Shown piece by piece: positions 36,217 through 47,896 of a stretch of DNA of 64,000 bases (position 1 is its first letter; each line of letters starts with the position of its first letter). The stretch spans positions 3,658,001-3,722,000 of the forward strand of contig JAHLEZ010000001.1 in the NCBI GenBank assembly GCA_020726505.1, in the 5' to 3' direction. The notes beneath the pieces were generated by a model. That model saw nothing but the letters and a program-made list of their open reading frames with translations, had not been told where the DNA came from and did not search any database. The translations under genes were made by a program, and so were the position numbers. The stretch is from Leptodontidium sp. MPI-SDFR-AT-0119. Its lineage: Eukaryota; Ascomycota; Leotiomycetes; Helotiales; Leptodontidiaceae.

Positions 36217-37516
36217 GTTAACAATAGCAATTAATGAGAGGCGCAATTACAGAAACGGTGAGAAGCGTGTCGAGCAGCAACAGCGAGGTGGTGGTGTGAG
36301 AAGGTGTTGGTGCCGTAGGAAGAAAGTAGTTGCTGTGGAGAGGAGACGTCCACTGCTTTTCAAGCTAGGACTGTGGTTGCGAGCTCAATCGCGAACCTGG
36401 CCGCGCGTTCGCTTAAAACCAATTCGCGTAAACAAATGGCCCAAAAAATCCACTGGAACAGAATTTCTATTAAAAAGGAAGATTGTCCTTGAGAGAAAAG
36501 CTAAAGAAGCAGAATCACTAGTAAATAGTTTTATGATTGGGATATGTACTTATCTATCGATTAGTAAAATAAAAGTTGGAAAAGCAAAAGAAGTCGACGA
36601 TATCCCCCCAGATCCCCAAGTAGACGCACCCAAGACGCCATTTTACGGTGCAAGATGCGCAGTCCAATCCGCAACTCAGGTCTAATTAGAGTTGGAGAAA
36701 GCTGTTCGTATCCCAGCGTGAGTTAACGGGCTTAATTTGATACCGAAGTTGATGGGAATTCGCATATTTGGTTAGATAAAAGTGCAAAAATTCTCGACAA
36801 AAATTGCATTGCCGCGGACGAACTGTTGGCCGAGTCCAAACTCAACAACACCTTGATGAAGCTGTGAGACCAAGTAATGAACAAGACTATTTTTCATACA
36901 GTGTAGCCGAGTCGGGAATATGATCAATTGTCAAAATGAATATCAAGATGCGACTTTAAAGTGGTAATCTTTTCCTCTCACGAACGATGAGTACATGTCT
37001 AAGTTCGATATACGGAAGCGACGTGGGGCATCTCAACAATACCATCGGTATCAAATTCGAAAGAAAAGCGGCTAGCTCCCAGCAGTACTAACAAGAGATG
37101 AGCTTTCAAATAATCCGTACTTATTGTATTTATTCAAAGGGAAAAAAGTGATTAGAGGACTGGACAAGCCAGAGCATCCATCATCGCATTGTTCACATGG
37201 CGCCATAACTCGGTTCTCAGAATGAAAATTTACGAATTCTAGACCAAGAGTCGCAAAGCCCCAAATATGATGTTTCAAATTCAGAAACTTTACATAAATT
37301 GCCGCAAATCAAGAGAGGGAGGGATGCTTGAGTCAATTCTCGACACATGCATATAAATCTACCAACTGGAATGTCTCATTGCCAGTTAGCGGGTTAGAAA
37401 TATGATGTGAGTATTGTGGAACTGCTTAATTGATTATATGTCGTAGATGTCTTTGAGTGGAGGATAAATTTCTAGCACAATGATATACAAGGTATCTACT
37501 TCGTCCCAGCTTCATT
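36217..37516. other. Upstream region of the BTB-like gene and 3' flank of the MFS gene
   Basis: Apart from the repeat at 36380-36840 I see no gene. The open frame at 36179-36685 on the plus strand is antisense to the BTB start and the repeat and has no domain. Confidence 0.55.
36380..36840 (-). repeat. Diverged ~450-bp direct repeat, copy upstream of the BTB-like gene
   Basis: Right-hand partner of 34310-34760. It begins about 160 bp upstream of the BTB-like start codon, so it overlaps its probable promoter. Overall identity by eye is moderate, with conserved islands of 10-20 bp. Confidence 0.7.
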
Positions 37517-39024
37517 CTATGCTCTCCATCTCCAAGCCCGCTTCTCAGCAGCATCTAAACCCCTAACAGCTACCACGCAAACAGTAGCCCCGGCCAGTAA
37601 CAACGCATCAAAAATTACCACCTCCCGATAATTACCCAATTTACTCTCTCCAAGGATCTGACCGCCAACAGGAGAACCGAACATCGTACCCAGACCGCGA
37701 ACAAAATAGATGAATCCATTGACGCTGGCGTAAGCTTGGAGGCCGAAGACTTCAGCGATAGTCTATTGTCCACATCAGCTTTTGTCTTCCTCACACGGCA
37801 TAGGAAGAGGAAAGAATGAAGACGGGGTGGAAGACTTACAGTAGGAAACAAAGCATTATATCCACCACCAGCCATCCCATAAATAACCACAAAAGCAAGC
37901 CACAGCCCTTTCTTCCCACCATCCCCAATACTCCCCAACCAAAGTCCACCCACAGCAGCTACGCAAAAAAGACACATACTACAAAGTGTATTCTGCCTCC
38001 CGACCCTATCACCAACCCACCCAGTCAAGATCCGACCCACGGCATTAACAGCATTATTCACCGCCAACAAATTAGCTCCGAACGCAGCAGTATATCCAAG
38101 AGCAACGCTATACTCAGCTAAAAATGTTAATGGAAGACCGTTCCCTCCTGCTTGCAGGAAGCCGGCGCAGACGGAGAGGAGGAAGGTGGGTTTGATGGCC
38201 ATTTTGAGATTGACGTGTGTTGGTCTTCGTCCGAGGAAACGAGATGGCGAGGCGGATACGGCGATGGGAAGGGAGATGATGAGGACGATTAGGGATAGTG
38301 CGCGGAGTGTCCATCGGGGACCGATGTTGGAGAGGAGGGCTCGGACGAGGGGTGAGAAGAGGAGACCTCCTACCCCTGCACCAGAGAGGATAAATCCCAC
38401 TGTTAATGTATATTAGCGGGAGTGGCCAATCCATGTAGAAAGTAGGAAGGAAAGGAGAAAAGATAAATTGAACTGCTTACTTGCACTACCCCGCCGTTCA
38501 TTGAAATACTCAGGAGCAGAGCTCAAAATAGGAAAATACAACAGTGACGACCCAACTCCATACAGAAATCCCTGTGTAAGCAGCAACTGCCACACCGTAG
38601 ACGAGATACTCGCCAATCCAAACCCCAAACCCATCAGCAACACGCCCAGAATACACAATTTCCTCAACTGAGGCAAGGAGATACGAGTCAGTAGCGGATT
38701 GATGAAGATGCTACCTGACCAAGTGAGACCAGAAGCTAGCGTTCCGACGAAAGCTACTAGAGCTGGGGAGTTATCTGACGATGTCAGGATGGTTTGGGAG
38801 GGTGAGATGTAGTATGCTTGGAAGACTCCGTAGGATTGGTTGAGGCCGACTGTGACGACGATGGTGAGGAATGAGGAAATCAGGACGAGGATTTGGCGGT
38901 TTTTGGATACGGGGCGGAGAGCGGTTGATTCTGGGGGTGCTGGAGTGGGTGATTGGGAGTGTTGCATGTTGGTTGTAGGGAATGGTAGCCGGGTAAGGGC
39001 GATGGTTGAGTTTGCCGAATCCAT
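37517..39024 (-). CDS. Monocarboxylate-transporter-type MFS protein
   Basis: Three exons, 39024-38481, 38399-37840 and 37762-37517, in phase, encode 449 residues. After a 45-residue Pro/Ser-rich cytosolic N-terminus, 12 membrane segments start at SFLTIVVTVGLNQSYGVFQAYY, a typical start for fungal MCT/Mch-like transporters. The middle carries GFILSGAGVGGLLFSPLV and the C-terminal half GWVGDRVGRQNT, the conserved loop motif. The likely role is transport of a monocarboxylate or a small secondary metabolite across the plasma membrane; yeast Mch proteins do not take up lactate, so the substrate is open. The TTG-initiated extension of four residues was rejected in favour of the ATG at 39024. Confidence 0.88.
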
Positions 39025-39683
39025 GATGGAGTACAAGAGTCGAGACTTAAAGGATCAATGATAAGTGGCAACCAACAGCTATGATGGCAATAGATATTGG
39101 GTGGAATGAGCATCAAAATAATATCTTGGACATACGTTAGACATATACTTCTGATATGAAGCAGGAATTCTGACCGGATATAGTGGGGCTTAGTCGAGTT
39201 TGGATATGAGCTCCAGGTTTGAAAGATGTCAAGTAACACTTACCGCCCGTGAAGGTATGAAGGTATTACTCGTACTTGTACTTGGTACTGAAAATATAGC
39301 CAAGACCTATATGGATGTGCTTCCAAACGTATTTGGATGAGGGAACTCCCTGTCAAATATTCAGATCCTCCCCCACTTTACGTGCGTGATCAGCAGCCGG
39401 TTCTTCCCGCTGAGCCTCGGGCTTCTGAGAAAAAAATCTCCAAGTCACTTAATAACAGAAACGATAGGCTGTACAAGAGATTTCTACATTTGCTGCTTCG
39501 TGGCATATCCTTACAAATGATACAGTCGATGCAGCCCAAATCATGGATCCGCCAAAGAACGCCGTTCATCATCAATCCAGAACCTAGCAACCCTCCGCTT
39601 CAAAACAAAATACAGTGACGAAGATGCAAATTATCCAGTCCTGTATGAACCATATCTTCACTTTTGCTAATCTCCAGCCCTGT
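39025..39683. other. Intergenic region upstream of the MFS gene and downstream of SEC3
   Basis: About 660 bp without a supported gene; it should contain the MFS promoter and the SEC3 3' end. Confidence 0.55.
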
Positions 39684-42600
39684 TTACGTTCGGAAAGCTG
39701 TAGAAACGTCGGCACGGGTCCACTCCGCAATCACGTCCCCATCATACACATCCCGACTGATAGTTAAGATCCGATCCTCGACCTTCTCATAGAACTTCTC
39801 ACAATTCTGAATGACCTTTACTACCAGACTGCGACTGATTCCTGGCTCGTCTGCATCGCCAAAGTGCTTCTCAACTCTCTTCTTGAGCGCCTCAATACCC
39901 TTCCTAATTTCCTTTGAATCGTAGCCGGCAAGGACCTTGCGGAATGTCGATTTGGAGTGACTGGGCATACTGGAGATCTTCGAGGCTGACTCTCCTGGTT
40001 GACGAGACAGCATCAGACTCTCCGTGCTCTCAAGGAAGTCGAGAAGCTTTCCAAGTGGTCTCCGGATCACGGCACCGAGATAAAGGCCCATGTGCTCGTT
40101 CATTTCTCGACTTGCATTTTGCTTCCAATCCTCGAGGACTGGATTAGATTGAGCATCTACTTCCTCGAGGTAGTGATTCATGTTCTGAATGAGCAGGACT
40201 TGATAATTCAGCGCCTCTTTGTCTTCAGGATCAGCTCCGGCAACTTGAGCACCAGGATTTTCTCTTGCGATGACCTTCAGTGACTCGAACATGGTCTTGT
40301 TGATCCGAGCATAGGCAGTATTAACGGTCTGTCGAATATCGAGGTCATGGGACGTCGAGAGCATGGTCTCTAAAGTCGAGGAGAACTTTGGAAATATGTT
40401 GACGAAGGCGATGACTCCCTTGCGCTTCTTAATTTTGACTTTGGTGTCCTCAATGGCTCGAATTTGTTCCTCCAAGAACTTGTTGAACATGCCAAGAAGT
40501 TTAACATGTAGCTTTTGAAGTGTTCGAGAGAGGTACTCTTGGTTTGACTCTTCGAATCCGACAAGCTTGCGCTCGATGGCGGCAATCACACCGACACCTT
40601 GTCTAAAGAAAATGTTAGTCTGGCTCTTCAGAGTTGTTAGATGAACGTACAGTGGGTCAGATTGAAGACTCCAGTCAATAAGAGCCTGCATGTCATTTGC
40701 GTAGAATGCAAAGACCTCCTCCATCGACTGCACGACGAGCTTGGCGAGATTTCTGTCTGGATCCATCACCCTTGGTCGTCGCAGATCGCCACCACGGCGC
40801 GAATCTGGCGGCGATGCAGCTACAGCGTCGGGGAAGTCTGACTGCTCCAGTGAAGTGACATGGAAGAACTCCACAATGAAGTTTTGTTCCATGCTCATTA
40901 TTGGAATAGTCTCATCAAGAACTCCGCCAAACACCTGGTATGGTTGAAGTCGCCCATCCGACTTGTCGAGGCTAGACTTGCTAGCATTGTCACCAATTGG
41001 AGACCGCAAGCTTTTTGCCAAAGTTTGACTTCTCTTGACAGTCAACTTCCGAGCAGAAGTAGCAATACCTTCGGTCTGCTTCTCGATTTGAGAGGTGAAC
41101 AAAATCTCGACCTCATCACCAACCGGTTTCCTGGCGTTGCGTTTGCCGGCGAAGACGGCATCGCGGAACTCATCTTGATACAATGGTCGGCAAACCATTT
41201 CATACATCTTCATAAGCTCTTCCCATTCTAGACGGTCCACCTCCCTGGAGAACAGCATTAGTGGGCTATATCTCCAGAGAAGATTTCGGGCCAGATCGTG
41301 GTTTCGGGGATCGAGTTTGGATTTGCCTGGAGCTCGAGTGAGATTGCTTCCCTTCTCTTGCTCTAGAGCTTTTCTCGTCTCATCAATCGCAGCGGCGAAT
41401 TTGACTTGCAAGAAAGGTTTCAAACGTCGAAGGAACATGGCGATTTCCATTTTGTAGACATCCTTCTTCTCTTGAAGAACTCTCATACTTCCGATTTCGC
41501 TATTTCCATAACCTCCGGGCTTGCCGGAGCGGAGACTGCCATCCTCACTTGGTCTGGAGACAGTTGTATCAAGGGATGGATCGATAGTCAACATAGCCTT
41601 GAAAAGCATGACCAAAGATGTCTCAATCTGCTCCAGACCACGAGAAGACTCTAGCGACGCCTCTCGAAGGCCACTGAGTTGCTCTCCAGAGATTGAAATG
41701 GTGTCGAGGAGAGATTTGAGCTCCGTCTGGAGCAGTCTCTGATTGGCAGTCTGTACTTGTAAACCTTGTGATTGAGCCTCGATGTATGCAACATCCTCAT
41801 TCAAAGTCTAAAAAGTTAGTAGTGGGCAAGATGTTGTTGGATGAAGGACTTACGCCAAGCTCTACAAGGTACAGCGTGAACAACCCATCGAGCTCTTCAC
41901 ATTCCTCTATACACTTATCCAAGCCCGTCTTAATCGCCTCGATCCTATCATCCTCTTCCTCCAGCCGACTCAACCATCCGCCAGCTTGAATTTTATTCAA
42001 TTCTCGCTCCACCTCATCCTTCATCTGGTCGATATTCTTGGTTCGGATACCTTCGCCAACCCATCCAAACTCCTCCCACGCAGCAACTAGCTCCCCACCT
42101 CGATCCCCAAGAATTCTTGGATCAACACCAATTGCAGCAAGTTCCTTTGACATGGTTTCCGCCGGGGGTCTTGCTCTCTTGGGTTCGCGAGCCTTTGCCT
42201 TTTCAGGCGGCGTACTTTCCTGTGGAGGGGGCACTGGGCCTTCAAGACTACTTGGCCGTCCTGATTCGGGTACAGTAATCTTGACCTCAGGTACGCTATC
42301 GTTTTTCTTCCTAGACACCGGCCGTTCTAGAGGTGTTGTTGCAGGTGTAGTTAGGGATCCAGTAGTACTGTCGCTGCTCATTCCACGAAGAAGCGAGGGC
42401 GCGGGCACAACACCAGTAACGCCGTCTGGACCTTCAGTAATCTTAGCCTGGGCTTCTCTCAATCGCTCTGCAGCACCTCCAGCACGTGGCTTGAAGGAGC
42501 TGAAGGCATTCGCGGCCTTTGCCGCTTTGAATAATGTGCCTGCGACTTCATTCTTGGATTTCTTCTTAATCATTGGCCCAAGTCCAGGTCGGAGATCCTC

Positions 42601-44139
42601 TTCCGGCTCCTCAGTGAATTGAACTGGTGGATCAACGCTCGGTGGAGGTGACACTATTTCAGCAGCAATTGGTACTGGCGCTGGTATGGGTACTGCTTGG
42701 ACATTGTTCCGGCGATCTAGGCTTTCGGTTGTGTTGCGAGATGGAATTGGCTTTTGGAAACCATTGGCAGATGAAGGTGTGTTGCCACTATCAGCATCTT
42801 GATCCCGCGGTACACTTCGTTCGCTACTTCGCGTTGGTGGCCGCAAATCATCCCGCCGCATTCCAGGACTTGAAAGCGGAGCTGGGACAATGTTGTCGTT
42901 CGAATTTTGGTTTCGTTGACGTGAATCGCCAGGAACTGGCATGGGAGGCCTTCGTCGTTCGGGAGGCAATGATAATGGGGCAGGTACAGGAGGGTACTTC
43001 GTTCACCGTATCTTGACCGCTCGAATAGCTTGCATCAGGAGTAACGGCTCGTTGAGAAGTGGGAGTTACGCTGCGATCTTGGAATCTGCCTGGCGCGCCT
43101 GGAACACCATTCATTCCGCCTCGTGATCGTGGTGGTAAGCTCGAGGCATCCTCACTCCTCGCGAATGACTCTTGGCTCTGGTTATTGCCTAGCCGACGGA
43201 GACTGGGTGGAGCTTGTTGTGAAGAGGTGCCACTAGATTCCATGCTGCCACTTGGAGAGTCACCTCGTTGGGGCCTCATTTGTGGTCTAGCTGGTTGTAC
43301 ATATGAATTTCCAGATGGTGGGATTTGAGGGGGCGGCCGCTGTATGGCGTCTCGGCTGGGTTGGTTCCGCAGTAAGGGAGGCTCTCTTGATGGTTCTCGT
43401 CTTCTGTCCCGGCCATATCCTGGTGGTGTCGGCTGCTGAGGAGGTGGCTGAGAAACTGGCGAGGGGCGTGCTGGAGCCGATACACCAAGTAATTGATCTC
43501 TTTCCCTAGGCTCAAAACCAAGAAGTTCTGGGGATTTGCCTCCTGTGTATTTGGTGTAGATCTTCACCAGACTCGCAATGAAGAACTGCTTCTCCTTTTG
43601 AGTATTTGCTTGCCAGTAGTATGGCTTCCCAATCGTGACTGTGAATCCAATACCTCCAGCCCATTGCTTTTGTTGCTCCTCTTCTGCACTAGCTGGATTG
43701 ACACCGCTGTAGGACTGCACAGATGACAGGTCGTCCAACATCCAAGTTTTTCCAATTGAAAAGGTTCCATTGGCATTTTCTCTCGCTTTGTGCATGCGAA
43801 CCCTTCCAGACTTCCTCACAGCTACAATTATGAGACGAGGCTTCTTTGCATTTGGATTGGCATTAGGTGGCGGTGGAGTAGATGGATATGCGGCGTCCTC
43901 TATAATTCTGATGTGTGTGATATATGATTCCAATACTAGAAAAATATGGGGTTAGCTGCTTGTTCTTGTTCGCGGTTCGACACATAGGTCCTCTCACAAG
44001 AACCATCTTCATCTTTTTTGCCAAAGCAACTGTCCACGATCCTGCGCTTCTCATCTTCAAATCTTTCTGCCCTGGACATTCCTCCACTACCAGTGCTGTC
44101 GTGGACCCCGCCAGATCCATTCTGACCTGAACCCTCCAT
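39684..44139 (-). CDS. SEC3: Exocyst complex subunit Sec3
   Basis: Exons 44139-43998, 43935-41854 (with a frame question), 41807-40651 and 40602-39684 give about 1430 residues. After a short Gly/Ser-rich start, a Sec3-type PIP2-binding PH-like domain spans about residues 50-170 (SYITHIRIIEDAAYP, PRLIIVAVRKSGRVR, WMLDDLSSV). A long Pro/Ser-rich linker, a coiled coil and the C-terminal Sec3 exocyst fold follow (LMLFSREVDRLEWEELMKMYE, NQNMNHYLEEVDA-like block). It tethers secretory vesicles to the plasma membrane at hyphal tips and septa through PI(4,5)P2 and Rho/Cdc42. In the linker the frame changes near 42992-42994. Either one C too many stands in a CCC run, or an unusual 73-bp intron (43069-42997, GTAACT...AAG) is removed. 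It is divergent from the SRP40-like gene. Confidence 0.92.
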
Positions 44140-44923
44140 TTGGCGGAGCCACGTCTTCTCGGGAGGTTCGCGTCGGGTGTTCAATCATCTAGGGACCAGA
44201 TTTGGATTTCCTCTCATTCTCCAGTTACCTCCTTACTCATGGCTATGCGCCTGCGATGGGTCGATGAGTTTGGCGCGAGGTGGTGACTTGAGGGCAGCAA
44301 TCGAACTGTGGTATTGAGGTTCCCCTTGGAGCTCGAGGCCTGACATCAAGTGTGGCTGCGTTCCGGCAGACCGCACGGACAATAAGTGCAGGTTGCATTT
44401 AAGAAACGAGAGGTCAAACTTGTTGCAATGAGAGATGCATCAAACAAATTGGACGTGAAGTTTAACGTGGGAGTGATGATTGATGAGCGATTGAGAAATT
44501 CATTCACTGGCAGCATCTCTACAAAACTGATATGGCTACCTAGGATGCATCAATATCTCTCAGATCTAAGCTATTGCAACAAGGCCTGCTGTACCTTGAA
44601 CTAGTGATCTTGTCTTGATTTACATTGTTTGCTATGAAACATATACAAAGGCCTTGTTAACCATGTCGCTTTCACGTATGCATGCTTCCACGATAGTGCT
44701 CAAGCTGTTCAAAGTCTATTGCTGAGACAATCTGTTCTCGTGAAGCTTAGGTACCTGCTTGCGAAGAAGCATTGAGCGCTAGATTGTTTATGGTTAGTGG
44801 GTGGCCCGCTAGTTCCCGCACTTGGCACCCAAACTTTTTGGTTTTTTTTAAAGATAAGAGAGCTTCAGAGTGTTTATTTTGAATCACTTTGATTTCGAAC
44901 AACAACTCCATTGTCAGCCCATC
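44140..44923. promoter_or_regulatory. Divergent promoter region between SEC3 and the SRP40-like gene
   Basis: A 784-bp region between two start codons that point away from each other. It has the palindrome AGGTACCT at 44749-44756 and an A/T block at 44839-44852 shortly before the SRP40-like start. Individual sites cannot be assigned. Confidence 0.5.
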
Positions 44924-46501
44924 ATGTCTGGAAATCCCAACATGCAGAAGATTGGCAAGCGGAAGAACAGTGAGAAACAGCCAGATTGGCTCTTTCCCGC
45001 TGCAGGAAAGCCAGTTGCAGCTCCTGCAGTGTCTACCTCAACACCCCAAACCCAGGACAAATCGAAGAACAAGAAGGACAAGCAACTGGCCAAAGATCTC
45101 CTCAAGCGTCGCGCTGCTGGAGAGCCTCCGAAATCCGTACCCCCGCCTCAATTGCTCGAGCTTGTCGGAGCCTTCCTGTCCGAATTTGAGTTCACCAGCA
45201 CAAGTCAAGCACTCAAAGCCGAACGCGAAAGCCGAGGCGAAAAGGCAACCAAGGTTGAAGACATACCATCGCTCAACACGGTCTTCACTGAGTGGTCTAC
45301 ATTGAAGGGAGAGAACAAGGTTGCCGACAAGGGCGCAGTGGAGGAGGCTGTGGTCAAGAAGCAAAAGGCCGACAAGAAAAAGGCCAAGAAGCAGGAGGAG
45401 AGCAGCAGTGAGAGCAGCAGCAGTAGCAGCGATGAAGATAGCGATGTCGAAATGGCAGATGCTCCAACAGCAAAAAAGGTTTCCTCCAAGCGATCGACCT
45501 CTTCTTCCTCTTCGTCTAGCAGCTCTGATAGCGATGCGGATGACGAGAAGGAAGTCCCAGTTACTAAGGCAGCTTCCCCTAAGCCAAAAGCCAACAAGTT
45601 GAAGCGCAAGGCTGAATCGAGCAGCGAGTCCTCATCATCTGGATCTGATTCGAGTTCTGAGGATGAAGCCCCAAAGACGAAGAAGGCAAAGACCGCAGCC
45701 AGTTCTTCGAGCGATTCCTCCTCATCGGAGTCTTCGTCCGATTCGTCTTCCGACTCCTCTTCAGACTCAAGCTCAGATGAAGACGCCAAGACCAAGAAGA
45801 TGAAGGCCGCCAAGAAGACCTCTGATAGTGGATCATCCTCCTCCGATTCCGACTCCAGCAGCTCTTCTGATTCTGATAGCGATTCCGATTCATCCACCAA
45901 CTCTCTTGCTCAGAAGACCCCTCTACCAGATTCCGACTCCAACTCATCCTCGTCCTCGTCCGATTCTGATAGTTCTGATAGCGATTCTTCCGCCAAGGAT
46001 TCCAAGAAGACGAAGAAGCCAACTGCAAGCTCCGATACAAGCGCTACGCTCTCTGATGGACCCAAGAAGATGTCGTCCTCCTCTTCCGATTCCTCCTCCG
46101 ATTCCTCATCCAGCGATTCTGAAGAAGAAACAATTACAGTCACCAAAACTATCACCACGACCACAAATGGCGAGGAAGGAGAACCCAAGGTTGTCAAGGT
46201 CACGAAAACCGTCACTACTTCCAATGCCCATGAGCTCGATCCTCCATTGCCACCTGACCCAGTGTTGAAGAGAAAGAAGACCAATGAGCCATTCTCAAGA
46301 ATTCCCAAGGATATCAAGGTTGATGAGCGTCTGGCCAGTAACGCATATGTTCCCTACGACTATGCCCAGAAGGCTCACGAGGATTTGATTGTTACTCGGG
46401 GAAAGGGTTTCACTAAGGAGAAGAACAAGAAGAAGCGTGGTAGCTACCGGGGTGGATTCATTGATGTTGAAGGGAAGAAGGGGATCAAGTTCACGGACTA
46501 G
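44924..46501 (+). CDS. SRP40: SRP40/Nopp140-type nucleolar phosphoprotein with LisH motif
   Basis: A single exon, 525 residues, starting MSGNPNMQKIGKRKN. Residues about 70-110 form a LisH-like motif (QLLELVGAFLSEFEFTSTSQALKAE). The centre, about 165-410, consists of Ser/Asp/Glu tracts alternating with Lys-rich blocks (KKAKK, KTKKAK), the Nopp140/Srp40 pattern of casein-kinase-2 substrates. The C-terminus is the conserved SRP40 domain: PFSRIPKDIKVDERLASN, YAQKAHEDLIVTRGKGF, then KKRGSYRGG. The protein is expected in the nucleolus as a chaperone for snoRNPs and pre-ribosome assembly. The ATG at 44924 is used because the longer frame upstream would need a GTG. It is divergent from SEC3. Confidence 0.92.
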   Translation: MSGNPNMQKIGKRKNSEKQPDWLFPAAGKPVAAPAVSTSTPQTQDKSKNKKDKQLAKDLLKRRAAGEPPKSVPPPQLLELVGAFLSEFEFTSTSQALKAERESRGEKATKVEDIPSLNTVFTEWSTLKGENKVADKGAVEEAVVKKQKADKKKAKKQEESSSESSSSSSDEDSDVEMADAPTAKKVSSKRSTSSSSSSSSSDSDADDEKEVPVTKAASPKPKANKLKRKAESSSESSSSGSDSSSEDEAPKTKKAKTAASSSSDSSSSESSSDSSSDSSSDSSSDEDAKTKKMKAAKKTSDSGSSSSDSDSSSSSDSDSDSDSSTNSLAQKTPLPDSDSNSSSSSSDSDSSDSDSSAKDSKKTKKPTASSDTSATLSDGPKKMSSSSSDSSSDSSSSDSEEETITVTKTITTTTNGEEGEPKVVKVTKTVTTSNAHELDPPLPPDPVLKRKKTNEPFSRIPKDIKVDERLASNAYVPYDYAQKAHEDLIVTRGKGFTKEKNKKKRGSYRGGFIDVEGKKGIKFTD

Positions 46502-47896
46502 ACAAAAATGGAAAACGTGTATGAAGGGACTGGGTCGATAGAGAGAGAAACGGGCGCTATTCAAGCTTTGGCGTTTACGGCGCATAGATTATGATACACC
46601 TTTCGGTAGACAAAATAAAATGCTCTTTCATTCTCTACCTTGGAGGCTGCTGTTTGAAGTGAGCTCATGCTCATGTGTCAGGAGAAAGCTGTCAAGAAGA
46701 GAGCCCAACGTCTCATAAGTTGATTCTTGGTCTGTGACTGACTGTGAGGCCGAGAGTAAGCAAAATTTGGGGTCACATCGAACGTCGCGAGTTCAACACG
46801 AAGCTGCCCTTTTCATAGGCCCAAAAAAGCCGCAATTTGATCGGTGAAAAGGAGACATGCTGTAAATCGGTGCCACCGATATACATTCCCGAGTGACCAG
46901 TCAGCTTATAGCCAAAATGCAACCGTTTCCGGACGATGTTGATGAGGGGAGTCAATCCGGGCTGTGCAAAGCGAAGGCGCTTGACCTTATCTACTCACAG
47001 CGCTTCTCAAAATGCGGGCGATGCGCCTCGTGTTTGGTGTCATCTTGCAACACAGCGACCGCATAGCATAGCCTCCTTCGTCAAATTTCGCTCTCGAAAT
47101 TAGTGCAGATCGGCGCCGTCTAGCTAAGGGCGCAAGCAAATTTGCTCTTGATAGCGAGCTGTTTGCCCTTTGTGTCACAGCCCGAAAGCAAAGTGTCAAG
47201 CCTGCGCGCGACAGAATCCAGATACCAAAAGCGAGGCTGGGGAGTGCCCTGTGCCCACTTTACTCCTCCACACACTTTCTGGAAGGCAGGAAAAATACTG
47301 GGACGGAGATTTGCTCTCACCCCACAAACGATTTACCGCCAAGTCGTGACTTTAATCATGAAGCTATTGTTTTGCTCCATTCTGAAGAATTCTTCCAATC
47401 AATTATCTGGAAACAGTTACGGAGTCACGCTGATTACCTAGCCGTCTCACCTGCCTCATGCAGCTGACTACAACACAAGAAACATTCCTTTGTTATCTAG
47501 ACAGTTCAGTTCATCCTCATCTTCATGGACAATTTTCCCTCTTTCTCTTGTTTGCGATATCATAGCCCGGAGCTGAAATACATCGAGCAATCTCAGTCGA
47601 TTTGCTGTCGCAAATTAGGAGGCTGTAAAAGAGGGAGGTTGGTAGCTGGCGCGGCCAATCACAGCTCGATCGCATAGTGGCGCAGCGCAAGCACCTGAAC
47701 AAGAGAACGAACGTCAACCAGATCTCCCCCAGCACAGCACGAGCACGAGTGCAATACCTAACAGCCTCACCGAGCTCCCCATCTAAGCTATGATAGAGCG
47801 AGCTTGCACAGAGTCCACAATTTCTGGCAAAGTTAAGCACGAACGGGGGCACTGCTCTTCTCATATGTAAGAGAACCGCTTTCGGCCGCCGATGGG
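46502..47896. other. Intergenic region without a gene
   Basis: About 1.4 kb between SRP40-like and deaminase genes. Frames on both strands are short and without motifs. The promoter of the downstream gene should be in its right part. Confidence 0.55.

Noticed and set aside
36179..36685. 168-codon plus-strand frame
   Set aside because: Antisense to the start of the BTB-like gene and its upstream repeat; basic low-complexity product without motif.
45205..45900. Long acidic/Leu-Ser-rich open frame on the minus strand
   Set aside because: It is the mirror of the Ser/Asp codon repeats of the SRP40-like gene; no start context, motif or splice pattern supports it.
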